Positions 6,186-15,249 of a DNA stretch of 40,727 nucleotides are shown here, one piece after another (position 1 is the stretch's first letter; each line of letters opens with the position of its first letter). The notes below the pieces were generated by a model. It saw only the letters and a list, made by a program, of their open reading frames with translations, ran no database searches and had not been told where the DNA came from. The position numbers and the translations under genes were made by a program. The stretch comes from an uncultured Acetatifactor sp. (GTDB taxonomy: Bacteria; Bacillota; Clostridia; Lachnospirales; Lachnospiraceae): contig CAJUGL010000032.1 of NCBI GenBank assembly GCA_910586515.1, positions 1-40,727 on the forward strand, read 5' to 3'.

Positions 6186-8297
6186 ATGGCAGCAAAGAGC
6201 GGTAATTTATCAATCAACAGCGAAAATATTTTTCCGATTATCAAGAAATGGCTGTATTCCGATCACGACATTTTCTACAGGGAACTGATTTCCAATGGCT
6301 GTGATGCCATTACCAAGCTGAAGAAGCTGGACATGATGGGCGAGTATACCCTGCCGGAAGGGTATAAGGCCCGTATGGATGTAATCGTTAATCCGGAGAA
6401 AAAGACACTGACTTTCGTTGATAACGGTCTGGGTATGACCGCGGAAGAGGTGGAGGAGTATATTAATCAGATCGCTTTCTCCGGCGCGGCGGACTTCATC
6501 GAGAAATATAAGGACAAGAGCAATGCGGATCAGATTATAGGACACTTCGGTCTGGGCTTCTATTCCGCGTTCATGGTGGCGGACGAGGTGTATATAGATA
6601 CACTCTCCTATAAGGAGGGAGCAAAGGCTGTTCACTGGGAGTGCGACGGCGGTACGGAGTACTCCATGCAGGAGGGCGACAGGAGCGAAGTGGGTACTAC
6701 CATCACTCTGTTTCTGAATGAGGACTGTCTGGAATTCTGCAATGAATACAAGGCCAGAGAGGTCATCAAGAAGTACTGTTCCTTCATGCCTACGGAGATC
6801 TACCTCTCCAAAGCGGATACTCAGGAAACCCAGATTATCAGAGAGGACGAGAAACGGGAGGACGATGAGGTATTAGAGGTAATTCAGCCGGAGAAAAAGG
6901 AAGAGACACAGGAGGAGAAAGCGTCTGGCGAAGAAGACGGGGAAGCGGAAGAGAAAGAACCGGAACCTGTCAAGCTGAAGATCAGGAAGAGGCCGGAACT
7001 CCTCAATGAGACCACTCCTCTCTGGACAAAGCATACCAACGACTGCACCCGGGAAGAGTACCTGGAATTCTACAGAAAGGTATTTCATGATTATAAGGAG
7101 CCGCTGTTCTGGATTCATCTGAATATGGACTATCCTTTTAATCTGAAGGGCATTCTGTACTTCCCCAAGATCAACATGGAATATGAATCCATGGAGGGAA
7201 CCATTAAGTTATACAATAATCAGGTGTTCATCGCGGACAATATCAAGGAAGTAATTCCGGAATTTCTGATGCTGTTAAAGGGCGTTATCGACTGTCCGGA
7301 CCTGCCCCTGAACGTGTCCAGAAGCGCGCTGCAGAACGACGGTTTTGTGAAGAAGATTTCCGAATATATTTCCAAGAAGGTGGCGGACAAGCTGTCCGGA
7401 ATGTGCAAGACGGAGAAGGAAGAATATGACAAGTACTGGGACGATATCAGTCCTTTTATCAAGTTTGGCTGCCTGAAGGATGATAAGTTCTGCGAGAGAA
7501 TGAATGATTATATTCTGTTCAAGAACCTGGATGGCAAGTATATGACTCTGCCTGAATGCCTGGAAGTGAAGCCTCTGGGAGACGGCGGAGAAGATTCCGG
7601 CAGCGCGGTTGACGAGAACGGCGAGAAGGTGGAAGCCGAGGTTGTGCAGGACGGGAAGGATGACGATAAAACGGAGGAGAAGAAGGAGAAAACCGTTTAT
7701 TATGTCACCGACGAACAGCAGCAGGGCCAGTATATCAAGATGTTCAGGGATAACGGAATGGATGCGGTTATCCTGAATCACAATATCGATCAGCCCTTTA
7801 TTCAGCAGCTGGAGTCCAAGAACGAGGGCGTAAAGTTCCAGCGGATTGACGCGGACGTGACGGACGCGCTGAAGAGCGAAACTGATGAAGAAGAAGTCAA
7901 GGCGCTGGAGGAAGAGGCCAAAGTCCTGGGCGAAATCATGAAGAAAGTCCTGGAGAACGACAAGCTGACCGTCAAGGTGGAAAAGCTCAAGGACGAGAAG
8001 ATTTCTTCCGTGCTGACCCTGTCCGAGGAGAGCAGGCGCATGCAGGACATGATGAAGATGTACTCTATGCCCGGTATGGATATGGGCGGTTTCGGCGGCG
8101 AGGGCGAGACGTTGATCCTCAATGCCAACCATCCTCTGGTGCAGTATGTGAACGCTAACCAGGAGGGGGAGAACGTAGGGATGATTTGCGAACAGCTCTA
8201 TGATTTGGCCAGAATACAGCAGGCTCCCCTGCAGCCGGAGGCTATGACGAAATTCATCGCCAGAAGCAATGAGATCATGATGCTGCTGGCAAAGTAG
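6186..8297 (+). CDS. htpG: Hsp90-family chaperone HtpG with charged linkers
   Basis: 703 residues, against about 620-630 for E. coli HtpG. The N-terminal GHKL ATPase has RELISNGCDA (Asn 37), DNGLGM (Asp 79) and the lid/glycine segment GHFGLGFYSAFMV (119-131). The middle domain carries NVSRS with the ATP-contacting Arg 379. The C-terminal dimerisation domain ends MMLLAK, without the eukaryotic MEEVD. Two acidic insertions account for the extra length: residues about 212-270, between the N and middle domains, rich in E and K, and about 465-503 within the middle to C-terminal region. The first stands where eukaryotic Hsp90 has its charged linker. The gene is monocistronic, with a CIRCE-controlled promoter and a strong terminator. 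The start follows AAGGGATG-type purines at about 8 nt. Confidence 0.97.
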   Translation: MAAKSGNLSINSENIFPIIKKWLYSDHDIFYRELISNGCDAITKLKKLDMMGEYTLPEGYKARMDVIVNPEKKTLTFVDNGLGMTAEEVEEYINQIAFSGAADFIEKYKDKSNADQIIGHFGLGFYSAFMVADEVYIDTLSYKEGAKAVHWECDGGTEYSMQEGDRSEVGTTITLFLNEDCLEFCNEYKAREVIKKYCSFMPTEIYLSKADTQETQIIREDEKREDDEVLEVIQPEKKEETQEEKASGEEDGEAEEKEPEPVKLKIRKRPELLNETTPLWTKHTNDCTREEYLEFYRKVFHDYKEPLFWIHLNMDYPFNLKGILYFPKINMEYESMEGTIKLYNNQVFIADNIKEVIPEFLMLLKGVIDCPDLPLNVSRSALQNDGFVKKISEYISKKVADKLSGMCKTEKEEYDKYWDDISPFIKFGCLKDDKFCERMNDYILFKNLDGKYMTLPECLEVKPLGDGGEDSGSAVDENGEKVEAEVVQDGKDDDKTEEKKEKTVYYVTDEQQQGQYIKMFRDNGMDAVILNHNIDQPFIQQLESKNEGVKFQRIDADVTDALKSETDEEEVKALEEEAKVLGEIMKKVLENDKLTVKVEKLKDEKISSVLTLSEESRRMQDMMKMYSMPGMDMGGFGGEGETLILNANHPLVQYVNANQEGENVGMICEQLYDLARIQQAPLQPEAMTKFIARSNEIMMLLAK

Positions 8298-8339
8298 GAC
8301 CGTTTGCGGGTAAAGATAAGACATGTTGTTACGTAAAAA

Positions 8340-8370
8340 GGGCATGCGCCGGAAAGCGTGTGCCCTTTTT
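8340..8370. terminator. Bidirectional intrinsic terminator between htpG and the convergent SpoIID-like gene
   Basis: GGGCATGCGC at 8340-8349 pairs with GCGTGTGCCC at 8356-8365 and is followed by TTTTT. AAAAA precedes the stem, so it also works for the minus strand. Confidence 0.85.
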
Positions 8371-8394
8371 GTGCGCAGGCCCGTGTGATGCAAA

Positions 8395-8418
8395 TTTGCC
8401 GCTAAAGCGGCGCACGGG
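8395..8418 (+). repeat. REP-like palindromic repeat, copy 2
   Basis: Plus-strand copy of the 24-nt element seen on the minus strand at 268-291 (22 of 24 bases alike), with the hairpin core CCGCT-AA-AGCGG. The flanking CCCGTGTG upstream can pair with CGCACGGG to form a longer outer stem. Confidence 0.55.
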
Positions 8419-8449
8419 TACCATGTCAGCCGAAGCTGACAGGTGCCCG
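8415..8449. other. Long perfect hairpin next to the repeat
   Basis: CGGGTACC, A, TGTCAGC, loop CGAA, GCTGACA, GGTGCCCG form a 15-bp stem with one bulged A and one G-T pair. It lies between the terminator and the stop of the SpoIID-like gene. It has no T-tract on either side and overlaps the end of the REP-like repeat, so it may be part of the same element. Confidence 0.5.
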
Positions 8450-8496
8450 GTGTGCAAGTAGCGGAGAAGGCCGTTCCCCTGCTTGATTTTCTCATC

Positions 8497-9777
8497 TCAT
8501 CCCGGTTCCGAAATCCGCGATACCCCTACATAAATTTCCGAAATTTCATACCAGGTGGCATAATCGGTTACTCCGGTTTGGGGGAGGTTGAAAATGCCCT
8601 GAAAGGTCCGTACGGCCTGAGCGGTTGCAGGTCCGTAGAGGCCGTCCGGAGTGACGGTGGGGATTGCGGGGTAATTCCTTGCAATGCGGTTCAGCTGAGT
8701 CTGGAGCTGGCGGACTTTGTCGCCGGAGGAACCCTGGCTTAAGTCGTATCCGGGCCAGGAAGAGGGGACTCCGGAGATAAAATCCGCTGTATTGATATAC
8801 ATGTCATTTCCGTAATAATAGCGGATGATTTCGATTGCGGAGTAGCCTTCATTTGCCAGATACATGGAGCCCCACTGGCTCAGGCCGGAACAGGTGACCC
8901 GTTTCCCGTCGCAGTAGGAGGTGAAGATGGGCTGCCTCACGCCGGGGCGCGACAAATAGTTGGCGAAAACCGTATCCACAAGATAATCAATATTTTTGAA
9001 GATATTTCTTCCGTAGACCCATTTCTGATCGTAGGCGGTGGAAGAGGTGATGGTGAAATCGTACCCCTGATTCCGATACCATTCCGTGTACACTCTGTTC
9101 AGCGTGAAGGACATGATCACCAGAATATTGGCATAAATTGCGTTTTCCGGCCAGGTGGAGTAGATTTCGCAGGAGGCCACATTTTTGATGTAATCCTTGT
9201 AGCGCACCCAGTAATTGCGGGCTGTGGAGTCGCTGGGCACCCCGTCGTGTACGATAACGTACTCGGGTATCACCACCCGGCTCAATACGATTTCGCCGCT
9301 CTCCTCCATGGGCTTGATCTCCTCCTCCGGTATCTTGGGCGGGAAATCTCCGAACAGAGTATGGGCGGGGATAATGACCACCTTTTCCTCATCCTCGGAT
9401 GCGGCCAGGGGATTCATCACAATGGGCTGCAGAGAGAGCTGTTGGGCGAGTATTTCCGAGCCGGACACCAGCACCGGTTCGTAGCCTTCCGCGGTGACCT
9501 CGATATTGTATTCCGAATAGGGCTGCTGCTCGCTTTCCGGCTGAAGGGACAGGTCCAGGGGCGGGGCGGGGAGTTCGGTCACGGGGGTCTGGCCGGAGCT
9601 GTCGGTGGTAAGCACGCTCAGGGGTTCTCCGGGATCGCCGGTGTAGGAAATGGTGACGGTGGCGTTTTCCACAGGAACCAGTCCTATGGCGGAGACGACG
9701 CTGATTTTTATGTTGCCTGCGGAGACCGGGGCAGCATTGTCCGCTGCAGGCGGGGTTGTCAGATTTGTGTCGGGCAT
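8497..9777 (-). CDS. SpoIID-like protein with C-terminal peptidoglycan-binding domain
   Basis: 426 residues in three parts. Residues about 20-118 form a carboxypeptidase-regulatory-like beta sandwich (IKISVVSAIGLVPVENATVTI ... EYNIEVTAEGYEPV). Residues about 165-325 resemble the SpoIID/LytB amidase-enhancer domain, ending in GLSQWGSMYLANEGYSAIEI. Residues about 348-412 are a PG_binding_1 domain (GDKVRQLQTQLN ... PDGLYGPATAQAVRTFQ). No signal peptide or TM helix is visible; the N-terminus is MPDTNLTTPPAADNAAP. A peptidoglycan-directed protein without an export signal suggests action in the mother cell, for instance in cortex or coat assembly. AAGGAG lies 5 nt before the ATG, and a sigma-K-like promoter lies upstream. 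SpoIID itself is a membrane-anchored lytic transglycosylase, so this is a relative, not SpoIID proper. Confidence 0.8.
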   Translation of the reverse strand: MPDTNLTTPPAADNAAPVSAGNIKISVVSAIGLVPVENATVTISYTGDPGEPLSVLTTDSSGQTPVTELPAPPLDLSLQPESEQQPYSEYNIEVTAEGYEPVLVSGSEILAQQLSLQPIVMNPLAASEDEEKVVIIPAHTLFGDFPPKIPEEEIKPMEESGEIVLSRVVIPEYVIVHDGVPSDSTARNYWVRYKDYIKNVASCEIYSTWPENAIYANILVIMSFTLNRVYTEWYRNQGYDFTITSSTAYDQKWVYGRNIFKNIDYLVDTVFANYLSRPGVRQPIFTSYCDGKRVTCSGLSQWGSMYLANEGYSAIEIIRYYYGNDMYINTADFISGVPSSWPGYDLSQGSSGDKVRQLQTQLNRIARNYPAIPTVTPDGLYGPATAQAVRTFQGIFNLPQTGVTDYATWYEISEIYVGVSRISEPG

Positions 9778-9816
9778 AATTCTCCTTGTTGCCCAAGGGC
9801 AAATGATTTGTTATGC

Positions 9817-9844
9817 TAATATATGCGCAAAATGAAAAATTGTG
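9817..9844 (-). promoter_or_regulatory. Possible sigma-K/sigma-E promoter of the SpoIID-like gene
   Basis: On the minus strand CATATATTA (9825-9817) fits the mother-cell sigma -10 CATANNNTA, and CACA (9844-9841) lies 15 bp upstream where sigma-K uses a short AC-type -35. A transcript would start about 30 nt before the ATG. The motif is short and A/T rich, so chance is possible. Confidence 0.35.
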
Positions 9845-9852
9845 AAAAAGGA

Positions 9853-9881
9853 TAGACGGATTAGGGCTTACGGTGTATGAT
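9853..9881 (+). promoter_or_regulatory. Weak candidate promoter for the ABC exporter operon
   Basis: TAGACG at 9853-9858 and TATGAT at 9876-9881 with 17-bp spacing. The -35 is a poor match. Confidence 0.3.
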
Positions 9882-10003
9882 AATGATATGGACGGAGGTT
9901 GGTTTTCTCCCGGGAATGTGCGGTCTTTAACGGTGGGAGAGGCATGGCGGCCGGGAAACGAAAGAGGGAAAACCGTACGGCAGGGTAGAGGAGGAGAGGG
10001 AAG

Positions 10004-10705
10004 ATGGACAGATTAATCGAGATCATCGGCTTGACGAAGATGTATGATGCACGGCATATTGCGGTAAACAATATCAGCCTGAACCTGCCCGGAGGCAAGA
10101 TTATAGGCCTGCTGGGGCCGAACGGCAGCGGCAAGACCACGCTGATTAAGATGCTCAACGGCCTGCTGACACCTACACAGGGGACAATCAGGATTAATGG
10201 GCAGGCAGTAGGGCCGGGCACCAAGGCCCGGGTGGCGTATCTTCCGGATCGGACCTATCTGGCCGAAGGGAAAAGGATAAACGAGATAATAGACTATTTC
10301 TGCGATTTTTACGCGGATTTTTCCAGAGAGAGAGCAATGGGAATGCTGAACAGCCTGGGGATAGAGCCCACGGCCAGACTGAGAACCCTGTCCAAGGGAA
10401 ACCGGGAGAAGGTACAGCTGATTCTGGTGATGAGCCGTAAGGCGGACGTCTATATTCTGGACGAACCCATTGCCGGAGTGGACCCTGCGGCGAGGGACTA
10501 TATTCTGAGAACCATTGTCAACAACTACAATCCGGGGGCTGCGGTGCTTATCTCCACCCATCTCATCGGAGATATCGAACAGGTGCTGGATGAAGTGATC
10601 TTTATGCGTTACGGTCATCTGGTGCTCTATAATTCCGTTGAGAATATCAGGGCGCAGCACGGCAAATCGGTAGATGCGTATTTCAGGGAGGTGTTCGCAT
10701 GTTAG
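10004..10705 (+). CDS. ABC transporter ATP-binding protein
   Basis: 233 residues, the cytoplasmic ATPase of an ABC exporter. The Walker A motif is GPNGSGKTT (38-46), the signature a divergent LSKGNREKVQ (129-138), Walker B VYILDEP (149-155), and the switch histidine STH follows. The divergent LSKGNREK signature and short C-terminus are typical of the group next to YtrB/EcsA-like ATPases that pair with a single permease. GGAGG lies upstream of ATG 10004. The gene overlaps the permease by 7 nt. The substrate cannot be told from sequence. No GntR-type regulator, which often accompanies YtrB-like ATPases, is visible next to it. Confidence 0.92.
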   Translation: MDRLIEIIGLTKMYDARHIAVNNISLNLPGGKIIGLLGPNGSGKTTLIKMLNGLLTPTQGTIRINGQAVGPGTKARVAYLPDRTYLAEGKRINEIIDYFCDFYADFSRERAMGMLNSLGIEPTARLRTLSKGNREKVQLILVMSRKADVYILDEPIAGVDPAARDYILRTIVNNYNPGAAVLISTHLIGDIEQVLDEVIFMRYGHLVLYNSVENIRAQHGKSVDAYFREVFAC

Positions 10706-11532
10706 GCAGATTGATAAAGCATGAATGGAAAAATACCTGCGGAATGGGGGGGCTGCTGTTGGGCGCCATGGCGCTGATTACGATAATCGGCTGGCTGGCC
10801 TTTCAGACACCCATGTGGAAATCTGCCTCTTCCGGGCGGGGCAGCTTCGGCTGGCTGGACGTGTTCGGAATACTTACGCTGGTCATGTATGTGATTTTGC
10901 TGGCGGTGGTAAACTATGGCATATTGATTTATATGGGGGTAAATTTTTACAGGACCATGTACTCTGACCAGGGTTATCTGGCGCACACGCTTCCCGTGAC
11001 AAAACAGGAGTTATTGCTCGGAAAAGTCCTGGTCAGCAGCTGCTGGATGCTGATTCTTACGCTTTCCCTTTATTTGTCGCTGTTTTTGATGGGCGCTTCC
11101 CTGATATCTGCGTTTCTGCCGGAGGGCTATTCTCTGACTGCACTTTGGCGGGAGCTGCGCTGGAACGAAATCATTTACCGAATCGGATATGAACTTGATA
11201 TGGATGTGCTGCGGTGGCTGTTCAGCGCGTTCTTTATGTCTCTGGTCACGCCGTTTACCTCGGTATGTACTTTGTTCGGGGCGATTTCCATCGGACAGCT
11301 CTTTTCAAAACACAGGGTGCTGATGGCTGTTTTGTGCTATATCGGCATTATATTTGCGGAGAATATGATCGGGGCCGTAGTGCAGAGCATGGCTGCGATG
11401 AGCCTGATATCCGGCTATGGAGGATACATGGGCATGAGGATGAATTCAAGTTTTGTCATCAGTCTGGTGACGGCAGTTATCCTTTACTTTGTTTCCTGGT
11501 ATATCAATGAAAAGAAGCTGAATCTGGAGTAA
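10699..11532 (+). CDS. ABC transporter permease (integral membrane)
   Basis: 277 residues with about six hydrophobic segments: roughly 17-36, 54-78, 105-130, 172-192, 203-225 and 248-268. The protein ends with a short basic cytoplasmic tail. The motif YRTMYSDQGYLAHTLPVTKQELLLGKVLVSS, split here only in description, is the kind of cytoplasmic loop found in ABC-2 type permeases of Firmicutes that partner YtrB-like ATPases. It starts within the end of the ATPase gene (7-nt overlap), so the two are translationally coupled. No other operon member follows, and a strong promoter for the next cassette begins 20 bp after its stop. Confidence 0.85.
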   Translation: MLGRLIKHEWKNTCGMGGLLLGAMALITIIGWLAFQTPMWKSASSGRGSFGWLDVFGILTLVMYVILLAVVNYGILIYMGVNFYRTMYSDQGYLAHTLPVTKQELLLGKVLVSSCWMLILTLSLYLSLFLMGASLISAFLPEGYSLTALWRELRWNEIIYRIGYELDMDVLRWLFSAFFMSLVTPFTSVCTLFGAISIGQLFSKHRVLMAVLCYIGIIFAENMIGAVVQSMAAMSLISGYGGYMGMRMNSSFVISLVTAVILYFVSWYINEKKLNLE

Positions 11533-11551
11533 GGATTGCCGAAACAGCGGC

Positions 11552-11580
11552 TTGCCCAGGCGTGCAAAATTTGTTATAAT
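11552..11580 (+). promoter_or_regulatory. Promoter of the four-gene DUF5717/DUF5716 cassette
   Basis: TTGCCC at 11552-11557, 17 bp, then a perfect TATAAT at 11575-11580, 81 bp before the first start codon. Confidence 0.65.
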
Positions 11581-11660
11581 CAGGAAGCGGTGAAGGCTTC
11601 GGAACGGCTTGGGGGCCGCGGAAACTATCGCTAATTCTATGCAGGAGCAGGTGAGTATTC

Positions 11661-14600
11661 ATGCAGAAGCAGAAGATAATCAATCAAATAATGGAGGGGA
11701 AATTTGACTATGAGAACGGTTCCCTTGATTTCTCCTGCGCAAAAATAGAGATCTCCGTCAAAAAGGGAGGACAGTACGAGGGGGCTTTCCGTGTAAAGGC
11801 TTCCCCGGGCATATATGTAAACGGCAGTGTCTATTCCTCTGATTGGAGAATGGAATGCCTGACAAAAGAATTTTCCGGCGCAGAGGAGGAAATCGCATTC
11901 CGCTTTCACGGAGAGAATCTGGACGAGGGAGAGGTAGTGAAGGGAACCTTTGACATTGTCAGCAATCAGGGGGAGTATTATCTTCCCTTTGTGGCGGCGG
12001 TGGAGCATGCTCTTCCGGAATCTTCGGAAGGCACGGTCAAGAATCTGTTCCACTTTGCCAATCTGGCTAAAAGCAATTGGAAGGAAGCGGTGAAGCTGTT
12101 TTATTCTCCTGAGTTCGGCCGGATTTTTTCAGGCAGCGACGCACAGTATGGGGAGGACTACAGAGCCCTTTCTGCCCATAGGGGACAGGAACAGAATGTG
12201 GAGGAGTTTCTGATTCAGGTCAACAAGAAGCAGCGGACAGAATATCTGACGGAGGAGCAGGAACTGTCTTTGGCGGAGGCGGCAGGAACCGGCGGTGTGG
12301 CTGAGCAGAAACTGACTGTGTTGAGGAACGGCTGGGGATTTACGCAGCTTTTTGTACAGTGCAGAGGAGACTTTCTTTTTTCGGAGAAGGATGTTCTGAC
12401 AGATGATGATTTTCTGGGTGATCGATGCGAGTTACCTGTATTTATAGACTTTGATCAGTGTCATAACGGACGGAATTTCGGTGAAATTGTTTTGTATAAT
12501 TCTTATGTTGCGCTGGCTGTGCCCGTGACTGTGCACTGCGGGCATTCGGCGTTCGGGACACAGGATGCGGAGCGGAAGCGATGCACTGTACGCCTTATGG
12601 AGGCTTATCAGAATTTTCGGCTGCGGAAGACAGGTACCTCCGCGTGGCTGAAAGAGACCGGTAGACTGGTGGAACGGCTTGTGGCCTTGAATGAGGAAGA
12701 TATTTCCGCCAGATTGTTTCAGGCGCAGCTGTTGGTTACCGAGGAACGCTATAATGAGGCCGGGTGGATACTGGACCATGTGGCCGAGCGTCTGGAGGGG
12801 CGGGAAGATCAGGATACGCTGCTGGCTTATTACCTTTATCTGACTACGCTGGTCCACGGGGACGGGGAGTACATCGACAAAGTAGCCGGGGATGTGAGGC
12901 GTATTTTCCGCAGGGATACTTCCAACTGGCGTGTGGCGTGGCTGCTGTTGTATCTGTCAGAGGAGCTTAATCGGTCAGACCGGGAGAAATGGGGATTTCT
13001 GGAGGAATTGTTTCTGTCCGGCTGCAGGAGTCCGGTGCTGTATATAGAGGCTTTGGTACCCTTGAACGCTAATCCGGCTCTGCTGCGCAGGCTGGGGAGC
13101 TTTGAACAGCAGGTGATTTATTACGGTGTCAGACAGGGGGTGCTGAAGAAGGGTGTGGTGGAGCAGATGCTTTATCTGGCAGGCCGCCTGAAGGAATATT
13201 CCCAGGCGCTGTTCCGGACGATGGAGCTGCTCTATGAGAAAAAGAAGGACATTCAGCTGCTTCAGGAGATCTGCACTCTGCTGATCAAGGGCGGAAAGAT
13301 CGGGAAGGCCTATGCCGGCTGGTACAAGGCCGGAGTGGACGCGCAGCTGAGGATTACCAATCTCTATGAGTATTTCTGCATGTCTCTGGACCCGGACGGA
13401 CGCCTGGAGATTCCGAAGACGGTGCTGAAGTATTTTTCCTATCAGAATAATCTGGATTATACCCGCAGCGCCTATCTCTACGACGATGTTCTGCAGCACA
13501 GAGAGCGGCTGGGGGATGTGGCAGAGGCTTATCAATACAAAATGGAGCAATTTGTGGAGGAGCAGATCAGAAAGGGACATATCAACAGGCATCTTGCCAG
13601 TCTCTACAACGGGCTGCTGAGGCAGGATATGGTGGACGGGAGGAATGCCGAAGCCCTGTCGAGGCTGCTCTTTGCCCATCTGATCCGGGTGGAGGACGAT
13701 CGGCTGCAGAAAGTGTATGTTTACCAGCAGGGAAATCTTCGCCCTCATGAATATATTTTGTCGGAAAAGCAGACATGGATTTCCCTGTACGGCAGCGGCT
13801 ATACCATTGTCTTTGAGGACGGACAGAAGAACCGTTTTCTGAAAAGCGCGGATTATACCATGGAGAAACTGATGATCCCGGGAAAATTTCTGCGTTGGAT
13901 ACTTCCTTTTGCCGACATGAATCCGGAGCTTGACTTTTACCTGTGCGACGGGGAGGAGAACTGCAGAGAGGAACACCATGAAAGGGTGAGGCGGGAGCTT
14001 CGGCTTCTGGCCTGCGGACAGGCTGACCTCTCCGTAAGACGCAGGCTGTATTTGAGTATTGCGCAGCGTTATCATGACATGGATGACATGAGGGCGCTGG
14101 ACGAGTTCCTGGAAACCATCCCCGCAGGAGAGCTGTCCTGGGAGGAGCGGGGAACCGTTATCCGTTTTATGGTGCAGCGGGGCAAACTTGAGCTGGCCTG
14201 GCAGTGGGTGGAGACATACGGGCCGTATTTTGTGGATGCCAAAATTCTGGTGAGGCTGGTCAAGAGCCGTATGGAGAAGCAGGGGATGGGGACAGAGCCA
14301 TTGCTGACGGCTGCGGCAGTATATGTTTTCCAGAAGGGGAAGTATGACGGAACTACATTGGCCTATTTGTCTGCACACTATGAAGGGATGACCAGGAATC
14401 TGCGGGATCTCTGGAGGGCGGCCCATGCTTTCGGCATGGATTGTTACGAACTGAGCGAGAAGATGCTGATACAGATGCTGTATTCCGGCGCCTTTGTGGG
14501 TGAGAAAATGGAAATATTCCGTTATTATATAGCCCAGGGGGCAAAGACAGAGGTGGAGGAAGCTTTTCTGGCACAGTGTTCCTATGACTGTTTTGTCCGT

Positions 14601-15227
14601 GAGCGGGTGATGGAGAAAGAGGTGTTTCGGGAGATCCGTTATATGTACTCGCGGGGGGAACCGGTGCAGAGGATCTGCAGGCTGGCCTTTTTGAAGTATT
14701 TCGCGGAAAATCGGCATGAGATGGATGGGGAAACCGTAAAGATGGCGGGAGAACTTCTGGAAGAGATGCTGGCGGAGGGAATCTATCTGGACTTTTTTCG
14801 AAAATTCAGAGAATGCCGGGATCAGATGCAGGAGATGGCGGACAAGACTGTTCTGGAGTATCGTACCCGCCCTCGAACAAAAGTCTGCGTTCATTACGCG
14901 CTTCTTCATGAAAACGGGGAGGCGGACGGCTATCGGTCGGAATATATGAAAGAAGTGTACGGCGGCGTGTATTTTAAGGCTTTCGTGTTGTTTTTCGGCG
15001 AAAGTCTCCAATATTATGTGACGGAAGAGGCTGACGGAGAGGCGCAGCTGACGGAGAGCGGCACTCTGCAGAAGGGCGAGACAGGGGAAGAGGAGGACGG
15101 GAGATACCGTCTGATCAATGACATTGTTACGGCCAGGTCATTACAGGATTACGATACCATGGATGACCTGCTGGAAGAGTATTATAAAAAGGAATTTTTG
15201 AACGGCAAACTGTTTTCTGTAAAATGA
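11661..15227 (+). CDS. Very large beta-sandwich plus helical-repeat protein (DUF5717-like), function unknown
   Basis: 1188 residues, no signal peptide and no TM helix, so cytoplasmic. Residues about 1-115 and 205-318 look like two beta-sandwich modules, each ending in a strand pattern such as VVKGTFDIVSNQGEYYLPF and FGEIVLYNSYVALAVPVTV. This resembles immunoglobulin-like or MSP-like folds; that is my reading of the pattern. From about 325 to 1010 the protein is nearly all helical, with spaced A, L and Y residues as in TPR/HEAT solenoids (for example SARLFQAQLLVTEERYNEAG). A beta-rich segment at about 1065-1115 and an acidic tail close it. I recall a Lachnospiraceae family named DUF5717 with this size and context, unverified. 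It leads a four-gene cassette and is probably a scaffold for its neighbours. Confidence 0.82.
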   Translation: MQKQKIINQIMEGKFDYENGSLDFSCAKIEISVKKGGQYEGAFRVKASPGIYVNGSVYSSDWRMECLTKEFSGAEEEIAFRFHGENLDEGEVVKGTFDIVSNQGEYYLPFVAAVEHALPESSEGTVKNLFHFANLAKSNWKEAVKLFYSPEFGRIFSGSDAQYGEDYRALSAHRGQEQNVEEFLIQVNKKQRTEYLTEEQELSLAEAAGTGGVAEQKLTVLRNGWGFTQLFVQCRGDFLFSEKDVLTDDDFLGDRCELPVFIDFDQCHNGRNFGEIVLYNSYVALAVPVTVHCGHSAFGTQDAERKRCTVRLMEAYQNFRLRKTGTSAWLKETGRLVERLVALNEEDISARLFQAQLLVTEERYNEAGWILDHVAERLEGREDQDTLLAYYLYLTTLVHGDGEYIDKVAGDVRRIFRRDTSNWRVAWLLLYLSEELNRSDREKWGFLEELFLSGCRSPVLYIEALVPLNANPALLRRLGSFEQQVIYYGVRQGVLKKGVVEQMLYLAGRLKEYSQALFRTMELLYEKKKDIQLLQEICTLLIKGGKIGKAYAGWYKAGVDAQLRITNLYEYFCMSLDPDGRLEIPKTVLKYFSYQNNLDYTRSAYLYDDVLQHRERLGDVAEAYQYKMEQFVEEQIRKGHINRHLASLYNGLLRQDMVDGRNAEALSRLLFAHLIRVEDDRLQKVYVYQQGNLRPHEYILSEKQTWISLYGSGYTIVFEDGQKNRFLKSADYTMEKLMIPGKFLRWILPFADMNPELDFYLCDGEENCREEHHERVRRELRLLACGQADLSVRRRLYLSIAQRYHDMDDMRALDEFLETIPAGELSWEERGTVIRFMVQRGKLELAWQWVETYGPYFVDAKILVRLVKSRMEKQGMGTEPLLTAAAVYVFQKGKYDGTTLAYLSAHYEGMTRNLRDLWRAAHAFGMDCYELSEKMLIQMLYSGAFVGEKMEIFRYYIAQGAKTEVEEAFLAQCSYDCFVRERVMEKEVFREIRYMYSRGEPVQRICRLAFLKYFAENRHEMDGETVKMAGELLEEMLAEGIYLDFFRKFRECRDQMQEMADKTVLEYRTRPRTKVCVHYALLHENGEADGYRSEYMKEVYGGVYFKAFVLFFGESLQYYVTEEADGEAQLTESGTLQKGETGEEEDGRYRLINDIVTARSLQDYDTMDDLLEEYYKKEFLNGKLFSVK

Positions 15228-15249
15228 TTTTCCGGTAAAGGGAGGCGGC

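Noticed and set aside
7275..8495. 406-codon minus-strand frame
   Set aside because: It is antisense to htpG and would cross a strong terminator.
12975..15011. 678-codon open frame on the minus strand
   Set aside because: It lies wholly antisense within the 1188-residue gene, is rich in His, Gln, Leu and Pro as expected for the complement of a coding region, and resembles no family.
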